Positions 34,695 through 43,938 of a DNA stretch of 64,000 nt are shown here, in pieces (the first letter of the stretch is position 1; the number at the start of each line of letters is the position of its first letter). A program made the position numbers and the translations under genes. This DNA comes from JANXLS01 sp037129555. GTDB taxonomy: Bacteria > Planctomycetota > SZUA-567 > H5-PLA8. Location: contig JBAXUS010000007.1 of NCBI GenBank assembly GCA_037129555.1, positions 1-64,000 on the forward strand. The letters run 5' to 3'. The notes beneath the pieces are model-generated. The model made no database searches and was not told the DNA's origin. It saw only the letters and a program-made list of their open reading frames with translations.

Positions 34695-35561
34695 TTAACG
34701 ACGCCCCGACAACCGTGTGTTCATAATCGTTTTAACGGCGCGATCTACCGCTCCATGCAGATCGATGGCTTGTAGTTCATCGAAACGCCGAAACGGAAGT
34801 TCGTCGTACACCGCCGCCCAATTGTAAGCCACGCGCATGACCGTTTGCAAATTGACCGCATCGTATAAATTGTAGCGGATCAACGGCACCAACGCATCTG
34901 TCCGACCGCGTAAATGAGCGGCCCATAATTTGACCGCGTCGTAGCCCGAATAATGCCGGATGTCTATCGGTCGCTCGATCCCGATCTGTGTTTCAATTTT
35001 CTTCAGCCCGCCTGTCAATCCGACTGCGCGCGTGATCGGGCGCAGGTCCAGATGCGCACCCTTAAAGAACTTTTCGCCAAAGCGCTTTTCGAGATACGGG
35101 ACATCAAACGATGCACCGTTGAACGTGACGAGCACTTTATATTTTGAAAGATACTCCGGGATTTCGTGCAGATTTTTATGCCGTAGAAAAACTTTTGCAT
35201 CCGTGCCATCCCAGACGGCAACAACGGTCGTGCGGTCAGGGCCGTCGCCATCGTTCAGTGGAAGGTCCGGCTTTTTTCCGTCGGTTTCGATGTCCAGATA
35301 CGCAATGCGTCCGTCATCAAAATCAGCGGCCATGCGCCAGGATTGTTCACTGCCCAGTCGCTTTTCAAACCAGCATGTGTCGCCTTCTGCGAGCTTCACC
35401 CGTGACAGTGTCAACTCCTGCTCCAGCGGCGGCGGAGGGCCGTCGTCGAAGAGGTCGCGATGCGTCAATACATCATCCCACGAGATCAATCCATCGTGCC
35501 AAAAATTTCTTTCACGCGCCTCGCCGATGCCGGCAAGATGGATGAACGAACGGGTCAACAT
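34695..35561 (-). CDS. RNase H-like (YprB-type) exonuclease domain protein
   Basis: A 288-residue protein with a DEDD-type RNase H-like exonuclease fold of the YprB/RNase_H_2 family. D90 and E92 in AYLDIETDG form the first motif, VTFNGASFDVPYL holds the second aspartate, and HLDLRP plus the RYNLYDAVN block complete the set. The N-terminal ~80 residues, which contain a helix-hairpin-like GIGEARERNFW stretch, precede the nuclease core as in other members. Function in other organisms is poorly known. It lies 152 bases upstream of ptsI and 103 bases after gltX starts its own unit; all three run on the minus strand. Confidence 0.82.
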   Translation of the reverse strand: MLTRSFIHLAGIGEARERNFWHDGLISWDDVLTHRDLFDDGPPPPLEQELTLSRVKLAEGDTCWFEKRLGSEQSWRMAADFDDGRIAYLDIETDGKKPDLPLNDGDGPDRTTVVAVWDGTDAKVFLRHKNLHEIPEYLSKYKVLVTFNGASFDVPYLEKRFGEKFFKGAHLDLRPITRAVGLTGGLKKIETQIGIERPIDIRHYSGYDAVKLWAAHLRGRTDALVPLIRYNLYDAVNLQTVMRVAYNWAAVYDELPFRRFDELQAIDLHGAVDRAVKTIMNTRLSGRR

Positions 35562-35587
35562 AGTGAACGGCCTGCTTTCTCATGAAC

Positions 35588-35660
35588 GTTTCGAGTGGTG
35601 CGATAGATGCACGAAGCACGTATTGCAACACTCGAAACCCGAAACTCAAAATCCGAAACA
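35588..35660. repeat. GGGTTTC-family repeat downstream of gltX
   Basis: A perfect 10-bp inverted repeat (GTTTCGAGTG at 35588-35597, CACTCGAAAC at 35629-35638), followed by further GAAACCC, GAAACTC and GAAACAA heptamers to about 35660. It directly follows the gltX stop on the minus strand. Confidence 0.6.
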
Positions 35661-35665
35661 AGCCG

Positions 35666-37252
35666 TTAATTCACCTGCGTTATAGCGAAATCAATGCGCC
35701 TCAAGCACTCGGCTTGACCGAGTAAATGCAGCGTGTCGTGAATCGGCGGGCTGACCGTGGTCCCGCTCAACGCGACACGGAGTGGCTGCGCAACATCGCC
35801 CAACTTCCGTCCCTTCGCCTCCGCAAAATGCTTGACCGCCGCATCCAACGCATCGCCGGACCATTCTTCTATGCCAGCCAGAACTCCGCGCATCTCGGTC
35901 AGCACCGCGAGACCGTCGTTTTTCTTCAAGACTTTGTCGACGGCCTTCTGATCCAGCTTCGTCGGAGCCTTGAAAAAGAGGGCCACATTTTCAGCCAGTT
36001 GCTTGAGCGTCTTGGAGCGCTCCTGTTCCATCAGCAACACATTCTTCAACCAACTCGGCGAATGATGGGTGAGGTCGTAGCCCTGCTTCTGCAGGGACGG
36101 CGCGACGCGTTTCACCAATTCCGCCGAGTCCAATTTGTGCAAATATTCGCCATTGATCCATTCGAGTTTGGAGCCTTTGAGGCACTCTGAAAGCCACTCG
36201 ACAATCTGCGCTTCCACTTCCGGATCGGTCGTCGCTCCACCCGCAGCGACGGGCGGCGGAGTCTTGCGGTTTAACGTGAATTGTGCCGACGCGCTCTTGA
36301 TCCGGTCAAACGAGAATTCGCGGATGATTTCGTCCATCGGCATGACTTCGTGCTCGTTGCCGGGCGACCAGCCGAGCAGCGCTTCGAAATTGATCATCGC
36401 CTCAGGTAACAGTCCGCAGGCCTCATACAGCGTGATCGCGACGGGATCGCGGCGCTTGCTGATCTTCTTGCCTTCTTCATTAAAGATCATCGGCAAGTGC
36501 GCGAAGACTGGAACCTTCGGTGCGGTGGGCACGGCCGGATCGTTGAGCTTCGCGAGTGCTTCGTAAATGAAAATCTGGCGGAACGTGTTTTCGACATGGT
36601 CATCGCCGCGAATGACGTGGCTGATGCGCATGTCAACGTCGTCAATCACGCAGGCAAAATTGTAGACTGGCATACCGTTGCCGCGCATGATCACGAAGTC
36701 TTTAGCCGTGACGCCGTCCTCTTCCAAATACGTTTGCGCGGGTTTGGCGATAGAGCCTTTTACGGCGTCTTCGAAGACCATTTCGGTGCGACCGTTCAAG
36801 ACGACTTTAAGATACAACGCCGGATTCGGATCGGCAGCGGCCTGGGCCTTTTCTTCGTCCCACTTGCCCTGCTTCTTAAGCTTCTCAATCTTCCACTCAG
36901 GCAGTCCGCCCGCCGCTTCCTTCTTCGCCCAATACGCAAGTCCCGCTTTTTCAAGCGCGTCGCCGACGACCTTGTAGCGCTCCATGCGCTGGCTTTGAAA
37001 ATACGGTGCGCACGGACCGCCGATGTCTGGGCCTTCGTCCCAATTCAAGCCGCACCATTTCAGCCCGTCGATGATGATCTGCGTGGCCTCTTCCTTGTTG
37101 CGCTGAATGTCAGTGTCCTCAATGCGCAGAATGAATTTACCGCCGGTCTTGCGGGCGTAGAGCCAGTTGAACAGCGCGGTGCGGACACCGCCGACATGCA
37201 GGTAGCCCGTGGGACTGGGCGCAAATCGAACTCGAACGGACGAACTGGACAT
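35666..37252 (-). CDS. gltX: glutamyl-tRNA synthetase
   Basis: Charges tRNA-Glu with glutamate. The 528-residue protein has the class I motifs PSPTGYLHVGG at 12-22 and KKISKR at 262-267, plus LRIEDTD at 42-48 and HVIRGDDH. Between the SFDRIKSASAQF block and KLEWINGEYL, where most bacterial enzymes are contiguous, there is an insertion of about 35 residues (about 326-361) with a PPPVAAGGA linker. The C-terminal domain appears complete. An AAAGGAAG site lies before the ATG. No tRNA gene is nearby. Confidence 0.97.
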   Translation of the reverse strand: MSSSSVRVRFAPSPTGYLHVGGVRTALFNWLYARKTGGKFILRIEDTDIQRNKEEATQIIIDGLKWCGLNWDEGPDIGGPCAPYFQSQRMERYKVVGDALEKAGLAYWAKKEAAGGLPEWKIEKLKKQGKWDEEKAQAAADPNPALYLKVVLNGRTEMVFEDAVKGSIAKPAQTYLEEDGVTAKDFVIMRGNGMPVYNFACVIDDVDMRISHVIRGDDHVENTFRQIFIYEALAKLNDPAVPTAPKVPVFAHLPMIFNEEGKKISKRRDPVAITLYEACGLLPEAMINFEALLGWSPGNEHEVMPMDEIIREFSFDRIKSASAQFTLNRKTPPPVAAGGATTDPEVEAQIVEWLSECLKGSKLEWINGEYLHKLDSAELVKRVAPSLQKQGYDLTHHSPSWLKNVLLMEQERSKTLKQLAENVALFFKAPTKLDQKAVDKVLKKNDGLAVLTEMRGVLAGIEEWSGDALDAAVKHFAEAKGRKLGDVAQPLRVALSGTTVSPPIHDTLHLLGQAECLRRIDFAITQVN

Positions 37253-37402
37253 TAATAAACTTCCTTTCAGTGAACGGCGATATGAGTTGTTTCCAACGCT
37301 CGGCGGGACGACAGTGCGCGAGGTTATAGCGGGATTGGAACGGCTTCAAAAGGGCCATCAAACTCAATGCGTACTATACCCGTTAAAAACCCGCATGAAA
37401 AG

Positions 37403-38359
37403 TCATTTCTCAACCTCGGCGTCGTCGCGATTTCCATAGTCGCGCCAGCCGCCGACATAGTTGCGGATCGTGTCGTAACCCATTAGCCAAAGCGTGAAAT
37501 AAAGATGCGCGCTGCGACCTCCTGCCTGGTCATAAATCGCGATTGGAAAGTCCTTATCGACGTTCGATAGCCGTAAAATTGCGTGGATTTCCGCCGGTGT
37601 CCGCCACTCGCGCACCCCGGCGTTGAGGGTCGTCATCGATTGCCACGGAAGATTCACGGCTCCGGGAATATGTCCGCCGAATTTGCCGCGCACATCGTCG
37701 CCCATGTATTCGGCCCGCGCTCGCGCATCAAGAAGGTTCGCTGTCGGAAGCTGACCGATGACTTTCACGCGCATACGATACTGAGGCAGATCGTCGAATG
37801 CACAGGCACCGCGCGGCGTGTCGAGCGGGACGAATGTTCCGGTGTCGTCCAGCGTCGGCATAGTAATGGAGGTGATGCGCTTTTCTTTCCGCCATTTCGC
37901 AAAGCCACCATTGAGAATCGAAATGTGGTCATGCCCAAAGGCGTGAAACGTGAACCAGATGCGCGCGGCGAGGCGGCCGTCGTCATCATCATAAACGACA
38001 ATACGCGTGGTCGGTGTGATGCCATCCTGCTTGCTGATCGCCGCAATCGCGCGCGGCGGCGGCATAAAGTACGGAGCCAGATTCGGGTCTTGGAATAAAT
38101 CAGATTGAATGCTGCGCGCGCCGGGAATGTGGCTGATGCGAAATGCAGCCGCGTCGCGTCCGTCGATGACGATGGTTCTGACGTTCAATTCGTCGAGCCA
38201 TTTTTCAAGCTTCGCGCTGTCGATCAGTGCGTCGGGCCTGGCGAATTTCTCGGGAGCTGGCGGTTCGTTAAGCGGAGTCAAACGGGGCACTGCCGCTGGG
38301 TCGAGGCCGTTCTCACCGGCGAACGATGTGATCGTTGCAGCCAGCAAAATCGAGAACAA
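37403..38359 (-). CDS. exported double-rhodanese protein lacking catalytic cysteines
   Basis: About 318 residues with a hydrophobic leader (LFSILLAATITSFA) and two rhodanese-like domains. Thiosulfate and mercaptopyruvate sulfurtransferases have a cysteine at the start of the active loop of the second domain. Here the loops read VVYDDDDGRLA (first) and AIYDQAGGRSA (second), so neither has it, and sulfur transfer in the usual way is not expected. It may bind sulfur species or a partner instead. The frame is open to 38647, but that part is the translated intergenic palindrome at 38409-38550 and not protein-like. The start is therefore uncertain, and I give the first plausible one, a TTG at 38359. 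It is divergent from recG. Confidence 0.7.
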   Translation of the reverse strand: MFSILLAATITSFAGENGLDPAAVPRLTPLNEPPAPEKFARPDALIDSAKLEKWLDELNVRTIVIDGRDAAAFRISHIPGARSIQSDLFQDPNLAPYFMPPPRAIAAISKQDGITPTTRIVVYDDDDGRLAARIWFTFHAFGHDHISILNGGFAKWRKEKRITSITMPTLDDTGTFVPLDTPRGACAFDDLPQYRMRVKVIGQLPTANLLDARARAEYMGDDVRGKFGGHIPGAVNLPWQSMTTLNAGVREWRTPAEIHAILRLSNVDKDFPIAIYDQAGGRSAHLYFTLWLMGYDTIRNYVGGWRDYGNRDDAEVEK

Positions 38360-38408
38360 AACGGCAACTTCGGATATTCGGGATGCATTCCGGGACGTGC
38401 GCCGCTGT

Positions 38409-38550
38409 TCCCTCTCTCCCTGGGGGAGAGGGCCGACGAGCCTGCTGTTCGGCTCGCGGGGTGAGGGGTGGACGCTTAGATTAATCAACGCCTTCCCCTC
38501 ACCCCGCGCAGGAGTACCTGCGTCGGCCCTCTCCCAATGGGAGAGGGGAA
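38409..38550. repeat. REP-like composite palindrome (GGGAGAGGG...GGGTGAGGGG)
   Basis: A long inverted repeat with arms of about 60 bases: CCCTCTCTCCC...GAGAGGGCCGACG...CGGGGTGAGGGG on the left matches the reverse complement of the right half. Each arm also contains its own small hairpins (CTCTCCC/GGGAGAG and GAGCC/GGCTC or GCAGG/CCTGC). Elements with this GGGAGAGGG and GGGTGAGGG composition are common between genes in many bacterial phyla. It sits between the rhodanese gene and recG. Confidence 0.85.
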
Positions 38551-38640
38551 TAGCCGCTGTAACTCGGGCAATGAGCCGATCCGCTATTTGCATTTGAAAT
38601 ACACGCCTCCAAGCGCGTAAACTAATTCCAGAAATCACAA

Positions 38641-40914
38641 ATGACAAATGACTTTGAAACTTTCTCTCCAGGCACCGGCTTGAACGAACTGCTCGGGCGC
38701 CCGCTGCAATTCTTCAAGGGCGTCGGCCCGGTCAAGGCCTCGCTGCTGGCGCGCTTGAATCTACAGACGATTCAAGACCTCATTTTTCATTTTCCAACGA
38801 GCCACAAAGACCGCGCGAGCGTCACACCCATTGAGCATCTCAAAGTTGGAAAAGACGCGAACGTCGTGGCGCAGATCATCGATCTGACTGCGAAGCGGTT
38901 CAACGGCAAGGAACAGATCACCGCGTATTTAATGGACGCGGCGGGCGATCAGATTCAAGCGGTGTGGTGGAACCCGTGGGTCGCGGACAAATTGACGCCG
39001 AATCATTGGGCTTTTTTTTGTGGCAAGATTTCAACTTTCGGCGCGCGCAAGCAAATCTCGAACGCTGAATTCGAAGTCTTTGACGACGGCGAATTTGACG
39101 CATCGTCGGGAGCCATGGCGACAGGGCCGAGTTTCGGACGGATTGTTCCCGTCTATAACCTCCGTCCAAAAAATCGGCTCCCCGATGGTCAGGAGCCGCC
39201 CGAGATTCGCATCAATCAAAATTCGTTGCGCAAAATTGTGTGGGACACGTTGGAGCTTGGCGCACCGCAACAATTGTGCGATCAAATTCCCGAATCCGTG
39301 CGCGTCGAAAACAAATTGATGCCACTTGCCGACGCAGTGCGCCAATTTCATTTTCCGAATTCGATGGACGACTTAAAGGAGGCGCGCCGCCGTCTGGTGT
39401 TCGAAGAATTATTCATCGTCTCGACGGGCGTCGCCTTGCGTCGCGCTCAAGTTGAACGCGCTGCCGTCTCGACGCGCCTATCGCTCCTCCCGGCGATTCT
39501 AAAGCGCATCGAAGCGCGGTTACCATTTACCCTGACCGAATCACAATCAAAAGCGTTCAACCAAATCGCGACCGACATGGGCCGCACGACACCGATGAAT
39601 CGCCTGTTGCAGGGCGATGTCGGCAGCGGCAAAACGGCTGTTGCAGTCGCCGCGTTATTGCTGTGCGTCGCGCACGGACATCAAGCGGTGTTGCTCGCTC
39701 CGACAGAAGCATTGGCGACGCAGCATCATCGAACGCTCTCAAAATTACTCCAGAATTCACGCGTCGAAATTGGCTTGTTGCGTGGTGGAATCGCACCCTC
39801 CGCGCGCGCGGAATTTCTTGACAAACTTCGTGCCGGAACGTTGCACATCGCCATTGGAACACACGCACTGCTTGAGCCGGGCGTGATCTTCAAATCGCTC
39901 GCGTTGGCCGTCGTGGACGAACAGCACAAATTCGGTGTAGCACAACGCATGGCGCTCCGCGCAAAAGGCTGCGCCCCGCACGTGCTGGTCATGACCGCAA
40001 CGCCCATTCCGCGCACCGTGACGCTGACTCTGTACGGGGATCTCGACATTTCCATCCTCGATCAATCCCCGCCCGGACGCGGTGAAATCGTGACGCGTTG
40101 GCTCGACGAATCGGACCGACCGCGAGCCTATAAATACATTTTGGACGAAGCGAAAAAAGGTCATTCGACCTACATCGTCCTGCCGCGCATCATCGGAGAA
40201 ACAACTGAAGATTCGGAACCCGATCCTTTCAGCGACGCGAATTATTCCGAGACGCCGAAGAAGCGCAAACCGAAAATTCCGAAGCCCGGCCAGGCGAAAT
40301 TGTGGACCGATGTCAAAGGCGCGGAAGAAGAATTCGAGCGCATCAAAGAACAGTTGCCGACGCTGAAAGTCGAGTTGCTTCACGGTCGCTTGCCGTCGGC
40401 AGAAAAGCAGCGCGTCCTCGCAGCGCTCGCGGATGGAAAGATCGACGTGCTAGTCAGCACGCAGGTAATTGAAGTCGGGATCGATTTAGCAACAGCGACG
40501 GTTATGGTCATCGAAAACGCTGAACGCTTCGGACTCTCCGCGTTGCATCAATTGCGCGGACGCGTGGGCCGAAGCGAACGCAAATCATTCTGCGTATTCT
40601 TCAGCGATACGATGACGGAAGAAGGTGAAGCGCGGTTAAAAGCATTCGAAAAAACGCGCGACGGTTTCGAACTCGCCGAGACTGATTTCAAATTGCGCGG
40701 ACCGGGGCAGTTCTTTGGAACGCGGCAGAGTGGCATGCCGGAATTAAAAGTTGCGGACCTGTTGCTCGACACCTCGATTCTCGCAGAAGCTCGTGACGCG
40801 GCGTTCAAAATTGTCCGGGCTGACACGCGACTTTTGCTGCCCGAACATTCGCACCTTAAAAAGCGCGTGATCGAAGTCCTCGGCTCGCGCCTGGGTTTGA
40901 TTGATGTGGGGTAG
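38641..40914 (+). CDS. recG: ATP-dependent DNA helicase RecG
   Basis: A 757-residue superfamily 2 helicase that remodels stalled forks and Holliday junctions. The N-terminal wedge/OB region contains LQFFKGVGPVKASLL. The motor has Walker A GDVGSGKT at 325-332, motif II DEQH at 426-429 followed by KFG, TATPIPRT as motif III, and the C-terminal helicase motifs QVIEVGIDL and HQLRGRVGRSE. A stretch of about 40 residues rich in Asp, Pro and Lys between motifs III and IV (about 520-560) is longer than in E. coli. It is divergent from the rhodanese gene and ends 3 bases before the stop of a convergent unknown gene. Confidence 0.97.
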   Translation: MTNDFETFSPGTGLNELLGRPLQFFKGVGPVKASLLARLNLQTIQDLIFHFPTSHKDRASVTPIEHLKVGKDANVVAQIIDLTAKRFNGKEQITAYLMDAAGDQIQAVWWNPWVADKLTPNHWAFFCGKISTFGARKQISNAEFEVFDDGEFDASSGAMATGPSFGRIVPVYNLRPKNRLPDGQEPPEIRINQNSLRKIVWDTLELGAPQQLCDQIPESVRVENKLMPLADAVRQFHFPNSMDDLKEARRRLVFEELFIVSTGVALRRAQVERAAVSTRLSLLPAILKRIEARLPFTLTESQSKAFNQIATDMGRTTPMNRLLQGDVGSGKTAVAVAALLLCVAHGHQAVLLAPTEALATQHHRTLSKLLQNSRVEIGLLRGGIAPSARAEFLDKLRAGTLHIAIGTHALLEPGVIFKSLALAVVDEQHKFGVAQRMALRAKGCAPHVLVMTATPIPRTVTLTLYGDLDISILDQSPPGRGEIVTRWLDESDRPRAYKYILDEAKKGHSTYIVLPRIIGETTEDSEPDPFSDANYSETPKKRKPKIPKPGQAKLWTDVKGAEEEFERIKEQLPTLKVELLHGRLPSAEKQRVLAALADGKIDVLVSTQVIEVGIDLATATVMVIENAERFGLSALHQLRGRVGRSERKSFCVFFSDTMTEEGEARLKAFEKTRDGFELAETDFKLRGPGQFFGTRQSGMPELKVADLLLDTSILAEARDAAFKIVRADTRLLLPEHSHLKKRVIEVLGSRLGLIDVG

Positions 40915-40917
40915 CCT

Positions 40918-41598
40918 TCAGCCACATCCACACGTTCCGCCGGGCGCACAACCCGCGCTGGCCGTACCCACGCTGTTTGAGTGCCAAACACCCATGCCGC
41001 GAAATTCTTCGGGAATTCGTTCTTCAGGAAATTCAGGCGCGAAGACACCGCAGAATCGAACGTGATGAGCGCTCGGTAATTCCTTCCAATACAGCGCTTG
41101 CCACGGACTGACGACGTCCCATTTGAACGATGGTAGATGCGGAACGATGCCGCGAAAATGGACGCTGGACATGAACTTATCGAGATACGCTTTATCCACG
41201 CAAAAGAATTCGCCGACGCGTTCGCGAGCTATGCTATCGAATTCTCCGTCCTCATCGCTGTCGCCAAAAACGCCGTCCACAAACCGGTTCCAATCCGGCT
41301 GCGCTACGTCTGCCCACACCGCGCCACCCGTTTCGGTCAAGCCATAATCCGCATCGAATTCGCTGTCGAGCGCGGCGCTGATTTCGTCGGATGTCGGCGA
41401 GAATTCACCGCGATCCTCATTCGTTGCGTTGATCAATTTAAGTTCGACAAGCCGGTTCAATGTGGCAAGAAGCGTGTCGCGATCCATGCCGTGAGCCGGG
41501 CGGTCGAAGATGGCTTCGACATTCTCCATCACCAACATGCCGATGGAATGGCGCTGTTCAATCGCACTGTCGAGCAACCACATTTCGTTGGGAGTCAT
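40918..41598 (-). CDS. acidic protein of unknown function with cysteine-rich tail
   Basis: A 226-residue acidic protein. The N-terminal ~80 residues resemble a winged-helix-like segment (RDTLLATLNRLVELKLINAT). The middle is rich in Asp/Glu and aromatic residues. The C-terminus ends in CAPGGTCGCG, a C-x5-C-x-C tail that could bind metal or be a site for modification. I do not recognise the family. An AGGA site supports the ATG at 41598. It is convergent with recG and lies downstream of the FAH-family gene on the same strand, separated by the hairpin at 41623-41645. Confidence 0.6.
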   Translation of the reverse strand: MTPNEMWLLDSAIEQRHSIGMLVMENVEAIFDRPAHGMDRDTLLATLNRLVELKLINATNEDRGEFSPTSDEISAALDSEFDADYGLTETGGAVWADVAQPDWNRFVDGVFGDSDEDGEFDSIARERVGEFFCVDKAYLDKFMSSVHFRGIVPHLPSFKWDVVSPWQALYWKELPSAHHVRFCGVFAPEFPEERIPEEFRGMGVWHSNSVGTASAGCAPGGTCGCG

Positions 41599-41622
41599 CA
41601 CTCATTCCTGACACTTTAAAGT

Positions 41623-41645
41623 AGAGCCGAAATATTTTCGGCTCT
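41623..41645. terminator. GAGCCGAAA hairpin after the FAH-family gene
   Basis: A perfect 10-bp stem (AGAGCCGAAA/TTTCGGCTCT) with a 3-base loop between the FAH-family gene and the next minus-strand gene. It has no long T-run, so it may be an attenuator or 3'-end stabiliser. Confidence 0.6.
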
Positions 41646-41663
41646 TGATCGTCGCTACGAATT

Positions 41664-42506
41664 CTACTCCACACCATTCACTAACGTCCCAATCGGCCCA
41701 ATGGTGATGCTGATTTCATCGCGGCTTTGCAGCGTGAATTCGTTCGGCGGAACAATGCCGGTGCCGGTCATCAGGAAGCATCCGTTCGGAAAACTGTTGT
41801 CGCGGAAGAGGAAGCCGACGAGTTCTTCGAAGCCGCGTTTGATGCTTGCGACGGTGATTGCGCCTTTGAATGCGGACGCGCCGTTGCGTTTGATTTCGAG
41901 CAAGATTTCGGTGTCCTTCGTCAGTTTAAAATCCGGCGTGTCGGCGAGCAAAATACACGGGCCGAGGCCGCAGCATTTGTCGTACACTTTGGCCTGGGGC
42001 AAATACAGCGGGTTCTCGCCTTCGATGTCGCGCGAACTCATGTCATTGCCGATCGTGTAGCCGAATATTTTTCCGTGCGAGGTGATCGCGAGCGTCAATT
42101 CAGGTTCCGGGACATTCCATTTTCCATCGGAGCGAATGCGGACATTCTGGCCGGTGCCGACGACGCGATGCGGCGTGGCCTTGAAGAACAGCTCCGGGCG
42201 CTCAGCGGAATACACGCGGTCGTAAAAACTCCCGCCGCCAGCTACCTGCGATTCTTCCATGCGCGCTTCACGGCTGCGGAAATACGTCACGCCTGCCGCC
42301 CACACTTCCTGGCGGTCAATGGGCGGAAGCAGTTCTTCATTCGGCAGGCCGGGGAGGCGGTCTTCGGATTTCAACACCGAGCGCAATTTCGCGACGGGGT
42401 CTTTCTCCGTAAATAGCGTATGCCACAACCACGCGTCCATGCGGTAAAAATCGCCCGCGTCTTCACACACAAGGCCATTGCGATAATTGTAAATCTTCAC
42501 GGACAT
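41664..42506 (-). CDS. fumarylacetoacetate hydrolase (FAH) family protein
   Basis: A 280-residue FAH-fold enzyme; the family hydrolyses or decarboxylates small diketo acids with Mg2+ or Mn2+. Metal-site features are VPEPELTL with its glutamates and the GYTIGNDMSSRDIE block, followed by YLPQAKVYDKCCGLGP, which resembles 2-keto-3-deoxy-sugar-acid dehydratase-like members of aldonic acid pathways. The ATG at 42506 begins at a typical family N-terminus, but the frame extends 39 codons upstream, overlapping the end of the membrane protein gene, and the short GGAG spacing leaves the start unsure. It probably forms an operon with the upstream membrane protein. Confidence 0.82.
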   Translation of the reverse strand: MSVKIYNYRNGLVCEDAGDFYRMDAWLWHTLFTEKDPVAKLRSVLKSEDRLPGLPNEELLPPIDRQEVWAAGVTYFRSREARMEESQVAGGGSFYDRVYSAERPELFFKATPHRVVGTGQNVRIRSDGKWNVPEPELTLAITSHGKIFGYTIGNDMSSRDIEGENPLYLPQAKVYDKCCGLGPCILLADTPDFKLTKDTEILLEIKRNGASAFKGAITVASIKRGFEELVGFLFRDNSFPNGCFLMTGTGIVPPNEFTLQSRDEISITIGPIGTLVNGVE

Positions 42507-42597
42507 CTCCAAGTAAAAATGCTTCGAATACGCGCGCTCGAAATTCAAAACCGCGCGTCCATCGTTGTGTTCTGTAATGAAAATAAGATGAGGTAAT

Positions 42598-43920
42598 TTA
42601 TCCGCTGGAGTCCTTTCGGGCAATCACAAACGCGTTCACCAGAAGTCCTGTTCCGGCGATCAGCAACGCGGCGACCGTTACGAATTGCAACGCTCCTCCC
42701 GGCGAACCGCCGTCGAATGTTGAAGTGGTTGCGAGAGGATTCATGTACCACGTGTAGAACCAAACGCCGCTGCCTTTGCCCTCGGGAGCAGAAAAGAGGG
42801 GTTGAAAAATGGTGTCGCCGACGAATTGCAATGCGTTCGAAACAAGCGCGACGATCATAAAGTAAACAACTCCCCGGCCCGGAAAATGGGTGTCGAGCGC
42901 GGTGAGAACGAACGGCAATCCCAGCGCGGCCAGCGCACTCATCGGATACAGATAACGAATCGGGAACATGTTGAGCTGATAGAAGCACAACCAAAAAAGC
43001 ATCTGCGCACACACGCCCGCAAGCATCGCTGCCGCAATGAAGCGATTGAGTCGTGATGTCCTCCAAAGTCGAACACATCCGAACACAAGCGCCGGGAGAA
43101 ACCACAGCGTCCGAGCAAACATGGCCGCCACGTGATGCAAATTCCCGACGATGTATCGCGGCGAAATGTTGGCGCTCACGTCGTTATGATAGCCCGTTGG
43201 AACAAGGCTGTGGTAGCGCGAGACATTCACCAAAACAAGAGCGAGGGCGGCGAGCGCAGGCGCGGATCCGAACATAATCGCGTTCCGAAAACGAAGACTT
43301 AAAGGAGCAGCGTTGAACATAATGTCCCCGACTAAAACGAACCACACGCACGCGACCAGTGGGGCGTGTGGATAGTGACACGCCCCGGCGATCGCGAGAC
43401 CCGCGCCGGACAGCACGAGCCACTTGGGTTCGGATAAGTGCTGCGACCCTTTCAGAAAACTCCAGAACGCAAGCATGACGCCGAACACGATCCCTGCATC
43501 TGCGTAAAAAAATCGCGCGTAAGTCAAATGGGTGCTCCCGAGGCAAAATACGAGCGACGAGCAGTATGCGATGCGCCGGGAAAAATTCAGCATCGACACA
43601 ATGTCGAAGAGCAAAACGCCCGCGAGTGCCGAGAGCACCGGGACGATGAGCGCTGAGACCGCCCGGCGGCTGATCGCTCCCGACGTCACGCGCTCAACAA
43701 TTTCGCCGAGCCAGACAAACGGTCCCGACAGAAACGGCAATCCCAGCGAATACCGGTTGTACTGCGGCGGCGCTCCAGGTTCGCCGGGCAAACGCAAGTC
43801 GGCCTTGATCCACATGCGCTCGGCGTCGTCGAGATATTCTCGCAAATCAAGATAGCCCCCGTTGCCTTTCCAGAAGGCGAGGAACATCAGAAGTAGACCG
43901 AAGAAGATGCGGACGCGCAC
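42598..43920 (-). CDS. multi-pass membrane protein, glycosyltransferase (PMT/GT-C)-like
   Basis: A 440-residue integral membrane protein with about ten hydrophobic segments. Early it has short acidic stretches (GGYLDLREYLDDAERMWIKADL) in a predicted outer loop, the position where GT-C enzymes (PMT/ArnT type) bind a polyprenyl-phosphate sugar, and GLPFLSGPFVWLGE afterwards is also GT-C-like. I cannot name a substrate. It starts with GTG at 43920 preceded by AGGAG. It lies upstream of the FAH-family gene on the same strand. Confidence 0.65.
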   Translation of the reverse strand: MRVRIFFGLLLMFLAFWKGNGGYLDLREYLDDAERMWIKADLRLPGEPGAPPQYNRYSLGLPFLSGPFVWLGEIVERVTSGAISRRAVSALIVPVLSALAGVLLFDIVSMLNFSRRIAYCSSLVFCLGSTHLTYARFFYADAGIVFGVMLAFWSFLKGSQHLSEPKWLVLSGAGLAIAGACHYPHAPLVACVWFVLVGDIMFNAAPLSLRFRNAIMFGSAPALAALALVLVNVSRYHSLVPTGYHNDVSANISPRYIVGNLHHVAAMFARTLWFLPALVFGCVRLWRTSRLNRFIAAAMLAGVCAQMLFWLCFYQLNMFPIRYLYPMSALAALGLPFVLTALDTHFPGRGVVYFMIVALVSNALQFVGDTIFQPLFSAPEGKGSGVWFYTWYMNPLATTSTFDGGSPGGALQFVTVAALLIAGTGLLVNAFVIARKDSSG

Positions 43921-43938
43921 GGGGCTCCTGTAACAATG

